From a virus, in IMG/VR virus record IMGVR_UViG_3300009529_000001, positions 1 to 64,000 of that record: a stretch of DNA of 64,000 bases, one strand, 5' to 3'. A program made the position numbers and the translations under genes. A model generated the notes under the pieces. That model was not told the DNA's origin and ran no database searches. It saw only the letters and a program-made list of their open reading frames with translations. This document shows, in pieces, positions 26,586 to 34,712 of the stretch (position 1 is the first letter of the stretch; every line of letters begins with the position of its first letter).

Positions 26586-27584
26586 TCCCATGCCGTATCT
26601 TATGCATTTATTTGTTATCAAACAGCTTGGCTCAAATGTTTTTATCGACAAGAATTCATGTCATGTGTAATGTCCGAATGTCAAAAGGGAGATAAGGCAA
26701 AAATTAAACTTCCTAAATGTATCCATGAATGTAAAAAATATTTTGAAATAGAAACACCCGATGTAAATTATTCCACAGATAGATTTGAACTTCTTGACAA
26801 GAAGATAATATTTCCTTTTACTACAATTAAAGGAGTAGGAGATAAAGCTGTTGATATAATTTTATTTGAAAGAAAAAAGAAATTTAAATCGTTTGAAAAT
26901 TTTTTTGAAAGAATCAATAAACGAGTGGTGAATGTAGGAATTTTAAGTAATATTATTTTAGCTGACGCATTTAGAAAGTTTGGAAAGAGGGAAGAGATAT
27001 TCGATCAGTTTATGGAACTTCGTGGTAAAGATAAGGTAGCAAGACAATTGTACTGTAATGAATGTAATTACAGATATCCTTGTGTTGTTAAAGAAGATGA
27101 AACACCGTCTTGTCCGTCTTGCGGAAGTGCAAGTGTAACTATAGATATTGATGATTGTCAGGGACAAAAATTTAATCATACATTTTGTGAAAATAATTTT
27201 GTATTTGGATTTAATGTGAAAGAAAATCCGCTTAAAAAATATTTACCTTATATGTTGAAACATAATTATCTTTCTTTGGAAGATATATTAGAAGAATTAG
27301 TGGGGAATATTGTAAAGACAATTGTAATGATTAAAGAAATAAGAAAGCATGTTGATAAAAATAATAGGGAAATGGCTTTTATTAAAGTCGGTGATTTACA
27401 TGATGATGAAGCTGATCTAGTTATATTCGGAACAGATTGGGAATATTTGAAACACAAAGTACAAAAGGATGGCCACTATAAGATAAAAATAGTCAAAGAC
27501 CAGTCGAGATGGAACGAAAATATAAATAATTTGAAATTTGATGCTAGAAGGGGTTGTAGAATTAAAAAACTAAAAGTTAAGTGA
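26415..27584 (+). CDS. dnaE: DNA polymerase III alpha subunit, C-terminal part preceded by split-intein C-half
   Basis: Its ATG overlaps the previous TGA (ATGA), suggesting coupled translation. After the 57-residue intein half, the polymerase resumes with SHAVSYAFICYQTAWLK, the standard continuation of GYGFNKSH in DnaE. A helix-hairpin-helix follows (IKGVGDKAVDII), then an unusual zinc ribbon with Cys pairs at CNECNYRYPC and CPSCG (27052-27130), and an OB-like C-terminus. The C-extein is 332 residues, so the spliced enzyme would be about 1102 residues, close to normal DnaE length. Confidence 0.85.
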   Translation: MITLWEDKNFRWEIWETVLVKTAKIVGLRRIGKVKCLDLKMKSKHHNFICEGLVTSNSHAVSYAFICYQTAWLKCFYRQEFMSCVMSECQKGDKAKIKLPKCIHECKKYFEIETPDVNYSTDRFELLDKKIIFPFTTIKGVGDKAVDIILFERKKKFKSFENFFERINKRVVNVGILSNIILADAFRKFGKREEIFDQFMELRGKDKVARQLYCNECNYRYPCVVKEDETPSCPSCGSASVTIDIDDCQGQKFNHTFCENNFVFGFNVKENPLKKYLPYMLKHNYLSLEDILEELVGNIVKTIVMIKEIRKHVDKNNREMAFIKVGDLHDDEADLVIFGTDWEYLKHKVQKDGHYKIKIVKDQSRWNENINNLKFDARRGCRIKKLKVK

Positions 27585-27638
27585 TAATTCTTCAACACTA
27601 TTACTTTTAAGACATTAACAATTTTTAAGGAGGAAGTT

Positions 27639-28235
27639 ATGGCTAAAGATGATTGTTTAGAAGTTGCATATGGGCTGAATTTTAAGACAGGAGAAAAGGG
27701 CGTTTACAGTATTAATCTTCGGAGAATAGCAAGTGGCACAAAGAAAGGGTTTTCTAAACTAGCTGATGAAGCTGAAGAAATTTGGAAAACTCTTGAAGAA
27801 GAAGGTAAAACCATAAGTAAACCGGGCGAAAATGATAATGACGACGACGATGATGACGAGGATGATGACGAGGAAGAGAGTGAAGAAGAAAAGTCTGACG
27901 ATGAAGATGGCGATGGCGATGACGATGACGACGATGATGACGAAGATGAAGAAGATGAAGATGGCGATGACGACGATGACGACGATGATGACGAAGATGA
28001 AGAAGATGAAGATGGCGATGACGACGATGACGACGATGACGACGATGATGACGAAGATGAAGATGACGAAGAGGACGAAGAAAAGAATTACGATAAAATG
28101 GATGAAGATGAATTGCGTAAGCTTTGTAAAGAGAAGAAGATTAAAAAGACTCCAAATGGTAAGACCATTAAGAAAGCTAAAAAGGGTCAGTTGATTGCTG
28201 CATTAGAGGAAAAGGATGAAAAAGACGAAGATTAA
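27639..28235 (+). CDS. Acidic low-complexity protein with C-terminal SAP/HeH-like domain
   Basis: Residues 1-60 form a small ordered domain, residues about 65-150 are almost only Asp, Glu and Gly, and residues about 152-190 (MDEDELRKLCKEKKIKK and following KAKKGQLIAALEE) look like a SAP or HeH helix-extension-helix DNA-binding motif. The DNA of the acidic part is a tandem repeat with a 51-bp unit. AAGGAGG precedes the ATG. Position before the recombination proteins suggests DNA binding or a histone-like or DNA-mimic role, but this is inference. Confidence 0.5.
   Translation: MAKDDCLEVAYGLNFKTGEKGVYSINLRRIASGTKKGFSKLADEAEEIWKTLEEEGKTISKPGENDNDDDDDDEDDDEEESEEEKSDDEDGDGDDDDDDDDEDEEDEDGDDDDDDDDDEDEEDEDGDDDDDDDDDDDDEDEDDEEDEEKNYDKMDEDELRKLCKEKKIKKTPNGKTIKKAKKGQLIAALEEKDEKDED
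27898..28072 (+). repeat. 51-bp tandem repeat coding for acidic residues
   Basis: The unit starting GATGGCGATGACGACGATGA begins at 27960 and again at 28011; imperfect copies flank these. Each full unit codes for 17 residues, nearly all Asp or Glu. Such repeats change copy number easily, so the length of the acidic stretch may vary between isolates. Confidence 0.8.
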
Positions 28236-28821
28236 TTTACCCGAAAAAGAAAAAGTTGCTAAAAGGCAACTTAAATCTATGAAGGTAAAAGTTTGGGAAG
28301 ATAAAGGCAACTTTGTCTTTGAATTTAGACCAGAGATTATATCAGAAATAAGACAATTAGGATTTATTCTGGAAGTTCTGGAAGTGGGCGGGGGGGAACT
28401 TCCTTTACCAGCGTTAGCTGACCATATAGATAAACAAGCCGCATTAGAAGCTTATTGGTCAGCAGCAGCGGAACGAGCGAGATATAAATTACAGCTTCAA
28501 CAGGATAAATGGGATAGGTGGTATAATAAAGCTTACATGTGGGCTTTTGATGAATTGAAGCTTGTAGATGGTGTTCCTAAGCCTACTGCGAGGGAAATCG
28601 AAGCGAAGATATATAAAACTTTTAGTAAAAAATATGACAAGAAAAAAGAAAAATTAAGAGAATTTGAATATAATTATCGTTTATTATGTAATGTATGCCA
28701 TGCTTCTATTGTGACAAAAGGAAAAATGTTACAATCTTTAAGGAATATATTACAAGGAAGTAATGCTGATGGTATCGAAGTTAAGAGAACAGAAATTACA
28801 GATGTTGGAATTAAAGTTTAG
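28216..28821 (+). CDS. Unknown helical protein, possible recombination mediator
   Basis: The 201-residue protein has an N-terminal beta segment and from residue 70 long charged helices with YWSAAAERARYKLQLQQDKW and a C-terminal LLCNVCHASIVTKGKMLQS. Helical proteins of this size next to RecA and a single-strand binding protein are often UvsY-type mediators that load recombinase, and the overall pattern is compatible, but no family signature is certain. GAGGAAAAG precedes the ATG, which overlaps the upstream gene. Confidence 0.35.
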   Translation: MKKTKINLPEKEKVAKRQLKSMKVKVWEDKGNFVFEFRPEIISEIRQLGFILEVLEVGGGELPLPALADHIDKQAALEAYWSAAAERARYKLQLQQDKWDRWYNKAYMWAFDELKLVDGVPKPTAREIEAKIYKTFSKKYDKKKEKLREFEYNYRLLCNVCHASIVTKGKMLQSLRNILQGSNADGIEVKRTEITDVGIKV

Positions 28822-28830
28822 GAGATGATT

Positions 28831-29277
28831 ATGGGAAAGAAAAAGAAGGGTAAGGTAAAAGTTTCTGCTATTCCTGTATCTGATAAAGCGGACGATATTG
28901 TACGAGTGGAACCTGATGAATGGTACAAAGTAGAATTTTTAGAAGCAACTTTAGGTGAAGGTTCATACGGTCCTTATATTATAATGAATTTTAAGTTACG
29001 GAGTGGACATTTTGAAAATTCAGAAAAATCGGCCAAAGGATGGAAGGTAAATAGATTAGTTAATGCTAAGATTCACGAAGATAGTGATCTTTATAAGAAT
29101 TTTGTAAAAATAATGATGGGTAAAAAACCTTTGAAAAAAGGTAAAAAAATTGATCTTACCGCATACTATGGTAATCGTTATTTAGGATTGGTACGTGATA
29201 GAAAACAAAAGAAAGGTGAGACTGGTCCTGTTCGACAGCATCTTGAAAAAATTAAATTACTTAAGAAAAAGAAGTAA
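28831..29277 (+). CDS. Putative single-strand DNA-binding protein
   Basis: The ATG at 28831 is preferred over 28825 because AGGAG (28820-28824) is seven bases upstream of it. The 148-residue product has a basic N-terminus, a beta-rich centre consistent with an OB fold (WYKVEFLEATLGEGSYGPYI, then KKIDLTAYYGNRYLGLV), and a Lys-rich tail. It lies immediately before recA with a TAATG overlap. An OB-fold ssDNA-binding role is inferred from pattern and neighbours. Confidence 0.4.
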   Translation: MGKKKKGKVKVSAIPVSDKADDIVRVEPDEWYKVEFLEATLGEGSYGPYIIMNFKLRSGHFENSEKSAKGWKVNRLVNAKIHEDSDLYKNFVKIMMGKKPLKKGKKIDLTAYYGNRYLGLVRDRKQKKGETGPVRQHLEKIKLLKKKK

Positions 29278-30392
29278 TGTCTATAATCCAGGATATTGTT
29301 GATACTGTTGAGAAGAGTTTTGGCAAAGGATCAGCAATGATCCTTAGTTCAAAACCAAGGAAAGTTCCTATACTTTCTACAGGAGTTCCACAAGTAGATA
29401 AAGCATTAGGTGTAGGTGGACTTCCAAAGGGTAGGATAATAGAAATATATGGCCCTGAATCTTCTGGTAAAACCACATTAGCTCTTCACATCATAGCTCA
29501 AGCACAAAAGGAAGGCGGTATTGCTGCATTTGTGGATGTTGAACATGCTTTAGATCCAAAGTATGCAAAGGCATTAGGAGTTGATATAAATAGTTTGATA
29601 CTTAGTCAACCTGATAGTGGAGAAGAGGCTTTAGGAATTACACAGACTTATATTCAAACAGGAGAGTGTGCTGTAGTTGTGGTAGATACTGTTGCTGCGC
29701 TTGTTCCCTTGGCAGAAATAAAAGGCAACATAGGAGATGCTCATATAGGTCTTCAGGCTCGGCTAATGGGACAAGCTTTAAGAAAATTGACTGGTGTAGT
29801 TTCAAATACCCAGACAATTCTTATATTTATTAATCAAATTCGTGAAAAAATAGGTGTAAAATTTGGATCTCCTGAGACTACTCCTGGAGGACGTGCATTA
29901 AAATTTTATGCAAGTGTAAGAATTGATGTTAGACGAATAGGTAGTGAAAAAGAAGGATCAGATGATAATGCAGAAATTGTTGGAAACAAAACAAAAATTA
30001 CAATTAGAAAAAATAAGGTTGCTCCTCCTTTCAAAATTGCTGAAGCTGTGTTGATTTTTGGAAAAGGGTTTAGTGTTCCACATAATTTTTTCCCTGCCGC
30101 TTTGGCAGTAGGATTAATAACGAAAAAGAAAAATACTTTTTCTCTTAATGGGGAAAAATTAGCTGTTGGGAAAAGGAAAGTTGTCGAAGTTTTGGAATCT
30201 AGATATGAGAAAGATGAGTTAACAGAAATGCTGAAAACTTACATGACTAACAGTTCAAGAATCAATAAACTTAAAAGAAAAGTGGAAAAGTTTTCTGCAA
30301 AACTTGAAAAACTAGACGAAGAGTCTGATGAATATTCAAGGATAGAAAAAAAGCTTAATAAGGCTAAGAAGCAATTGGAGGAATTAGAATGA
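29277..30392 (+). CDS. recA: RecA recombinase
   Basis: The 371-residue protein carries Walker A GPESSGKT at residues 59-66, the DVEHALDPKYAKALGVD segment, Walker B VVVVDTVAALVP, the L2 region with FINQIREKIGVKFGSPETTP followed by GGRALKFYASVR. It matches bacterial RecA throughout the core. The last 50 residues form a Lys/Glu-rich coiled coil instead of the usual short acidic tail. It catalyses strand exchange in phage recombination and replication restart. Confidence 0.95.
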   Translation: MSIIQDIVDTVEKSFGKGSAMILSSKPRKVPILSTGVPQVDKALGVGGLPKGRIIEIYGPESSGKTTLALHIIAQAQKEGGIAAFVDVEHALDPKYAKALGVDINSLILSQPDSGEEALGITQTYIQTGECAVVVVDTVAALVPLAEIKGNIGDAHIGLQARLMGQALRKLTGVVSNTQTILIFINQIREKIGVKFGSPETTPGGRALKFYASVRIDVRRIGSEKEGSDDNAEIVGNKTKITIRKNKVAPPFKIAEAVLIFGKGFSVPHNFFPAALAVGLITKKKNTFSLNGEKLAVGKRKVVEVLESRYEKDELTEMLKTYMTNSSRINKLKRKVEKFSAKLEKLDEESDEYSRIEKKLNKAKKQLEELE

Positions 30393-30565
30393 ATATTGCT
30401 ATTCCAGAATGGTTAGCAATTTTTCTTTGTGTTAGTGGAGTTTTATTTTGGTTTGTAATTTTTATATTAGGATGTTCTGTTGTTTATAAATTTAAACCAA
30501 AGAAACCGTTTCCCGATCGTGTAGTTGATGCTTTAACAGGAGAATCTAAACATGGGAACAATTAA
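30389..30565 (+). CDS. Small single-pass membrane protein
   Basis: A 58-residue frame starts in ATGA overlap with the recA stop and overlaps the dUTPase start by 14 bases. Residues 8-33 (WLAIFLCVSGVLFWFVIFIL and on) form one strong transmembrane helix, followed by a basic Pro-rich tail. The function is unknown; close overlaps on both sides argue that it is a real gene. Confidence 0.6.
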   Translation: MNIAIPEWLAIFLCVSGVLFWFVIFILGCSVVYKFKPKKPFPDRVVDALTGESKHGNN

Positions 30566-30986
30566 GATTTATTGTGCTCCACATTATAAAGGCGATCCAC
30601 CTTCTATAAAGTCTGGAGATGCAGGAATTGATCTGAGATCTGCATATCCTGTTAGAATGTTTAGTAAGGAAGATGGACAAATTTCAGTTCCAACAGGAAT
30701 ACATGTAGAAATTCCTTCAGGAATGTGTGGTTTGATATGGGGGCGTAGCGGTAAGGCTAAAGATACTGGTCTGCACATACATGCAGGTGTCATTGATGAG
30801 ACATATAGAGGTGAGATACAATGCATTGTATCTGCTATTCATCCTATGTCGCTAGAGGAGGGTGAACGTTTTGCACAGATGGTAGTTGTTCCTTACTTTA
30901 ATGTAATTGAAATAGTTAGAGATCTTAATGATCTTTCGGAAACAGGTCGTGGAGAAAAAGGATTTGGAGCAAGTGGTAAACAATGA
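30552..30986 (+). CDS. dut: dUTPase
   Basis: The 144-residue protein has the five dUTPase motifs in order: GDAGIDLRS, a GRSGKAKDTGLHIH stretch (motif 2), GVIDETYRGEIQ (motif 3), RFAQMVVVP (motif 4) and TGRGEKGFGASG (motif 5). It hydrolyses dUTP to dUMP, feeding thymidylate synthase and keeping uracil out of DNA. AGGAG at 30539-30543 precedes the ATG. Confidence 0.95.
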   Translation: MGTIKIYCAPHYKGDPPSIKSGDAGIDLRSAYPVRMFSKEDGQISVPTGIHVEIPSGMCGLIWGRSGKAKDTGLHIHAGVIDETYRGEIQCIVSAIHPMSLEEGERFAQMVVVPYFNVIEIVRDLNDLSETGRGEKGFGASGKQ

Positions 30987-31357
30987 AGCGCAAGATATCA
31001 AAAAAACGTGGTGGCAAAAGATTCCTTAAAAAGAAAAAGGTTAAAGGAAGTTATAGATTATTTCCTGTAATGTTTTGTCTTAGGGAAAAATTAGTAATTG
31101 GTTTATCAAAACTTCCCATGAAATTTAAGGCAAGTAAGTATGGGAAGATCACACCAAAATATAAAGTGAATTTCAAACATTGGCGTCCTTCAGTTTGTCA
31201 ATTTAGAAGTAAAGAATATATAGTTGATTTAAGTCAGTATGATGAGAATAGTTCTAAAATTAGATGTTCTAAATGTAATGGATATATAGATTTTAGGTTA
31301 TTTCCTTCAGCTAAAATCCCTCAATTGGTTGAAGTTTATGAAAAAACTGATTCTTAA
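30983..31357 (+). CDS. Unknown basic protein with a CxxC site
   Basis: The 124-residue protein has a very basic N-terminus (MKRKISKKRGGKRFLKKKKV) and one CSKCNGYIDFRLF motif near residue 93. It overlaps dUTPase at the start and the SbcC-like gene at the end. A nucleic-acid-binding role is plausible. I do not recognise a family. Confidence 0.5.
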   Translation: MKRKISKKRGGKRFLKKKKVKGSYRLFPVMFCLREKLVIGLSKLPMKFKASKYGKITPKYKVNFKHWRPSVCQFRSKEYIVDLSQYDENSSKIRCSKCNGYIDFRLFPSAKIPQLVEVYEKTDS

Positions 31358-32252
31358 AAATTTTCAAATCCATAAGAAATTAATCATAGATTTTGATGAA
31401 GGATTCAATGTAATTTTAGGTGATAATGATCGGGGTAAATCTTCCATAATCAGAGCTTTAAATTGGATTTTTTATAATACTCCTGCCGGTGATTGGATGC
31501 GGCGGTATGATGGGAAGAAATACCATACTACAACAGCAAAAATAATTTTTAAGAACGGAAATATAATTAAGAGAATTAAAGGAGAAAACGAAAATAAATA
31601 TGTTGTTAATGGTGAGGAATATGAAAATTTTGGTTTTGATGTTCCTGATCCTGTAAAAAAGATATTAAATATAAAGAAGATGAAGATAGGATCTGTCCAA
31701 ATTTTGCCACATATAGCAATGCAGGACGATCCTTTATTTTTGCTATATGAATCATCGACTGTAAAAGCCTCTGTTATAAATATGCTGACTGGAGCAGAAA
31801 TTTTACAAAAAGCAATCAAAGAATTTAATAAGGACAAAAGAAACAATGACAAAAGAATGAGATTAAACGAAGAAGATATTAAGAATTTTGAAAAAGAGAT
31901 AGAAAAACTTAAATTTTTAGATATTCTGGGTGAAAAAACTCAAAAAATTAAGAAAAAATTTGAAAAATTTCAAAAATTATCAAAGAAATATGATTTTTTA
32001 GTTATTTCTCTATCTTTATTGCAAGCACATCAAAAAACTATTGATAGAACAATACCAGATATTAAAAAAATCGAGAAAATTATATTGAATTTAATAGAAA
32101 AACGAGATTTAAAGCAAAATTTATTGAGAAATTTACAGATTTTAATAGAAAATGAAAAGATTGTAATGCAATCTAAAAAAGAAATAAAAAAACTTCAGGA
32201 TGAATTACAGAAATTTCCTGATATTTGTTCTGAATGTGGAAGACCAATATGA
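31338..32252 (+). CDS. SbcC/Rad50-like ATPase, N-terminal half ending at the zinc hook
   Basis: The ATG at 31338 gives MKKLILKNFQIHKKLIIDF, a normal Rad50 start. Walker A GDNDRGKSS is at residues 28-36. From about residue 165 the protein is coiled coil. It ends with CSECGRPI as its last eight residues, the CxxC zinc-hook motif that normally lies in the middle of Rad50. No signature motif or Walker B is present; these are encoded by the gene at 33382. The nuclease gene lies between the two halves. Known Rad50/gp46 proteins are one chain, so the halves presumably associate through the coils and ATPase lobes. Confidence 0.8.
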   Translation: MKKLILKNFQIHKKLIIDFDEGFNVILGDNDRGKSSIIRALNWIFYNTPAGDWMRRYDGKKYHTTTAKIIFKNGNIIKRIKGENENKYVVNGEEYENFGFDVPDPVKKILNIKKMKIGSVQILPHIAMQDDPLFLLYESSTVKASVINMLTGAEILQKAIKEFNKDKRNNDKRMRLNEEDIKNFEKEIEKLKFLDILGEKTQKIKKKFEKFQKLSKKYDFLVISLSLLQAHQKTIDRTIPDIKKIEKIILNLIEKRDLKQNLLRNLQILIENEKIVMQSKKEIKKLQDELQKFPDICSECGRPI

Positions 32253-33181
32253 AAATGATTTTTATGACAGATTCTCATTTTAGAGCAAAGACTCCCGTAA
32301 GTCGGACTGATAATTTTTTTGAATCTTTATTAAAAAAGTTTAAATGGGTATTGAAATTTGCTAAGAAGCAGAAAGCTTTTATTGTCCACGGTGGTGATTT
32401 TTTTGATAGTCCACGAGTAGCAGATTATGTAGCTGTAGCTGTGGCAGATTTGATCTATAAATATAAGGTCCATATCTATTGCATTTTAGGACAACATGAT
32501 TTGATTGGGAAAAATATTGATTCTTATGAGCAGACTAAGATGGGAATATTTAAACGATTAAAATATTTTCATCTTATAGGTAATAAAGTAGTCATAAAAG
32601 GAAGTATAGCTATACATGGATTAGACTTCGATAAGGAAAATCCAGTTCCCAATACAATTCATGTAGATAGGGTGAAAAAAAAGTTCAACATTGTGGTTGT
32701 TCATGGATTGATTGCGGATAGAGATTTGAATGTCAGAGGAAAAGATAAATTAATAGAATGGAACAGAGTTGTAACCAATGCCGATCTTCTATTGTCCGGG
32801 GATTATCATCCTGGATATGGATATCAGTTTCATACGTTGATCGGAGCATTTTGTAACCCCGGATCCTTTGCGCGTCTTAGTACATCAGACGGCAAGGAAG
32901 ATCGTAAGCCTTGTTTGGGTATATTTGAGTTTAGTAAGTCGTCTATGACAGACTGGAGCGTTCAAGAGATACCTTGTATAGAACAACCCTTTAACTTAAA
33001 AGCTTTAGCGAAGGAAGTAACTGCTCAAGAAGAAAAAGATAAATTTTTGAAAGCTTTGAATGAACTATCAAGAGTTGAAGTTGCTGGTGAAAACGTATTA
33101 AAAATGTTGGACACTGTGGATAAGTATCCTAAGGATATTGTGAAAAAATGTAAAGAAAAAGTGGAGAGTTTGAATGTCTGA
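32249..33181 (+). CDS. SbcD/Mre11-like nuclease
   Basis: The ATG at 32249 overlaps the previous stop and starts MKMIFMTDSHFRAK, with the first metal motif. HGGDFFD, LGQHDL, VVVHG and SGDYHPG follow in the order of the calcineurin-like phosphoesterase fold. Two positions differ from the common pattern: GNHD reads GQHD, and GHxH reads GDYH. In T4 the homologue gp47 works with gp46 in end processing and recombination-dependent replication. Its gene is enclosed by the two SbcC half genes. A GC-richer patch covers 32790-32990. Confidence 0.85.
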   Translation: MKMIFMTDSHFRAKTPVSRTDNFFESLLKKFKWVLKFAKKQKAFIVHGGDFFDSPRVADYVAVAVADLIYKYKVHIYCILGQHDLIGKNIDSYEQTKMGIFKRLKYFHLIGNKVVIKGSIAIHGLDFDKENPVPNTIHVDRVKKKFNIVVVHGLIADRDLNVRGKDKLIEWNRVVTNADLLLSGDYHPGYGYQFHTLIGAFCNPGSFARLSTSDGKEDRKPCLGIFEFSKSSMTDWSVQEIPCIEQPFNLKALAKEVTAQEEKDKFLKALNELSRVEVAGENVLKMLDTVDKYPKDIVKKCKEKVESLNV

Positions 33182-33413
33182 CATTATTAAAAAAGTCAAG
33201 CGACTTAAAGATAAAATATCAGAGTTGGAAACTGGTAAGAAAATTGCTGAGCACGAGATTGAGAAAATCCATAAAGAATTAGAAGAGGCAGATATAAAGC
33301 CTGAAAATCTTAAGGAAGAAATAGAAAAATTTAGTAAAGATATTAAAAAAATATCTAAGAAATTAGAGAAAGCTGTTAAGAATGCTGAACAAATTATTGA
33401 ACAGAATAAATAG
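33174..33413 (+). CDS. Coiled-coil protein, likely middle segment of split SbcC
   Basis: The 79-residue product is one continuous coiled coil (MSDIIKKVKRLKDKISELET to the end). It overlaps the nuclease stop and the following C-terminal SbcC half by 32 bases, in the frame one base behind. It may act as a free coil, or be joined to the next frame by frameshift near 33382-33413 to give a longer descending arm of the Rad50 coil. Confidence 0.6.
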   Translation: MSDIIKKVKRLKDKISELETGKKIAEHEIEKIHKELEEADIKPENLKEEIEKFSKDIKKISKKLEKAVKNAEQIIEQNK

Positions 33414-33978
33414 TATAGATAAATTTTATATTGCTGAGAACGGAAGACGTGATGAACTGTATCGTCAATTAAAATCAAAGAAGAAAACAAATAAAAAATT
33501 AAAAAAGGAAAATAAGGACATTGAAAAATGTATTATGTTGTTGGATTATATTACGGCGAATACCGAAGGAAAAATTATAGAATTGTTTCAATCAACAATC
33601 AGTGCAGCATTAAAAGATATTTTTGACGATAGTTATGATTTTAGATTTAATTTTAAGAAAAGAGGCAATGTATCTTCTTGTGATTATGAAATACGAAGTA
33701 GTGAATTTCCTGAATGGCATAATATTAAAATGTGTAATGGGAAATCTGTTCATCAAATTATTGCATTAGCATTGAGGACAATTATTGTGAAGCTTGATAA
33801 ATCTAGTCCGGATATTATAGGATTCGATGAACCTTTAGATGGTCTTAGACCTGAAAGGCAAAGAATAGCCGGGGAATTTATAAACAATCTTTGCAAAACT
33901 TATGGAATGCAATTTATAACGGTGACTCATTCAGACGAATTAGCTGATCAAGCTGATAAAAGAATGGAAGTGAAATAA
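33382..33978 (+). CDS. SbcC/Rad50-like ATPase, C-terminal half
   Basis: The 198-residue product begins with coiled coil and then forms the second ATPase lobe. CNGKSVHQIIALALRTIIV takes the place of the ABC signature region, followed by Walker B IIGFDEPLDGL and the ITVTHSDEL switch His. These are the motifs missing from the gene at 31338. The ATG overlaps the preceding coil gene and has only a weak ribosome site. Together the parts should rebuild one Rad50-type head. Confidence 0.8.
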   Translation: MLNKLLNRINSIDKFYIAENGRRDELYRQLKSKKKTNKKLKKENKDIEKCIMLLDYITANTEGKIIELFQSTISAALKDIFDDSYDFRFNFKKRGNVSSCDYEIRSSEFPEWHNIKMCNGKSVHQIIALALRTIIVKLDKSSPDIIGFDEPLDGLRPERQRIAGEFINNLCKTYGMQFITVTHSDELADQADKRMEVK

Positions 33979-34712
33979 TGTTAAAAGATATCCTTGCTTG
34001 TATAGTTTGTGGAATGGAACATAGTGGCACAACAATTATGATGAGATTGTTGTGTCAGGATAAAAGGTTAGGAGGTGGGTTAGAGTGCCATGCATTAAGA
34101 CCTAATAAGTTTACAGATTTCAAATACAAAAAATATGCGAAGATATTTAAACAATGTTGGCAGGTAAGCGGAATAGATTTTAGACGATTGACAGATTCTA
34201 ATTCTAAATCTTATGAAGATTTTTTTCGAGATTTACGAGTATGTTCAGGGATTATTAAGGATAAAAGTGTAAGACTGGTAGACAAAACACCATTTTATTT
34301 TTATGATCTTGATAAGCTTTTTGATAGGGTAGGCGATGTTCCTGTAATTGTAATGAGAAAAGATCCACGAAATATGATATCGTCTTTGACAAGAAGAAGA
34401 GTTATGTTGAAAAGAGCTATCAAACTTTATAAAGAATATTATGAAGAAAAATTACCATCATTGATTGAAAAGTATAAAGGAAGATTACAGGTAATCCAGT
34501 GGGAATGGTTGCTTAAAAATCCTGAAAAAGTTTTAAGAAAAGTGTTTAAATTTATTGGATTAAAATTTGATTCTGAAACTTATAAAGAAGTATTATCTTG
34601 TGGAATGATAAAAACATTTTTGATCGACGTTTATAAAACAAGAATGTCTCCTGATAATTTAGAAAAAGTAATTGAACAGATTGATCCAAAATGTTTTTTG
34701 AAAGGTATTTAG
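33978..34712 (+). CDS. Sulfotransferase-like protein
   Basis: The 244-residue protein begins with a PAPS-type P-loop, VCGMEHSGTTIMMRLL, at about residues 9-24, and has the 3'-phosphate binding segment VIVMRKDPRNMISSL near residue 125 and a terminal domain of the sulfotransferase fold. Such enzymes move sulfate from PAPS to sugars or proteins. It lies near glycan genes but is in a run of recombination genes. The acceptor is unknown. It overlaps both neighbours closely. Confidence 0.7.
   Translation: MLKDILACIVCGMEHSGTTIMMRLLCQDKRLGGGLECHALRPNKFTDFKYKKYAKIFKQCWQVSGIDFRRLTDSNSKSYEDFFRDLRVCSGIIKDKSVRLVDKTPFYFYDLDKLFDRVGDVPVIVMRKDPRNMISSLTRRRVMLKRAIKLYKEYYEEKLPSLIEKYKGRLQVIQWEWLLKNPEKVLRKVFKFIGLKFDSETYKEVLSCGMIKTFLIDVYKTRMSPDNLEKVIEQIDPKCFLKGI

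Noticed and set aside
27832-28194. A 120-codon frame rich in Met and Thr overlapping the acidic repeat gene
   Set aside because: It is a frame shadow of the GAT/GAC repeat; its composition is a by-product of the repeat.
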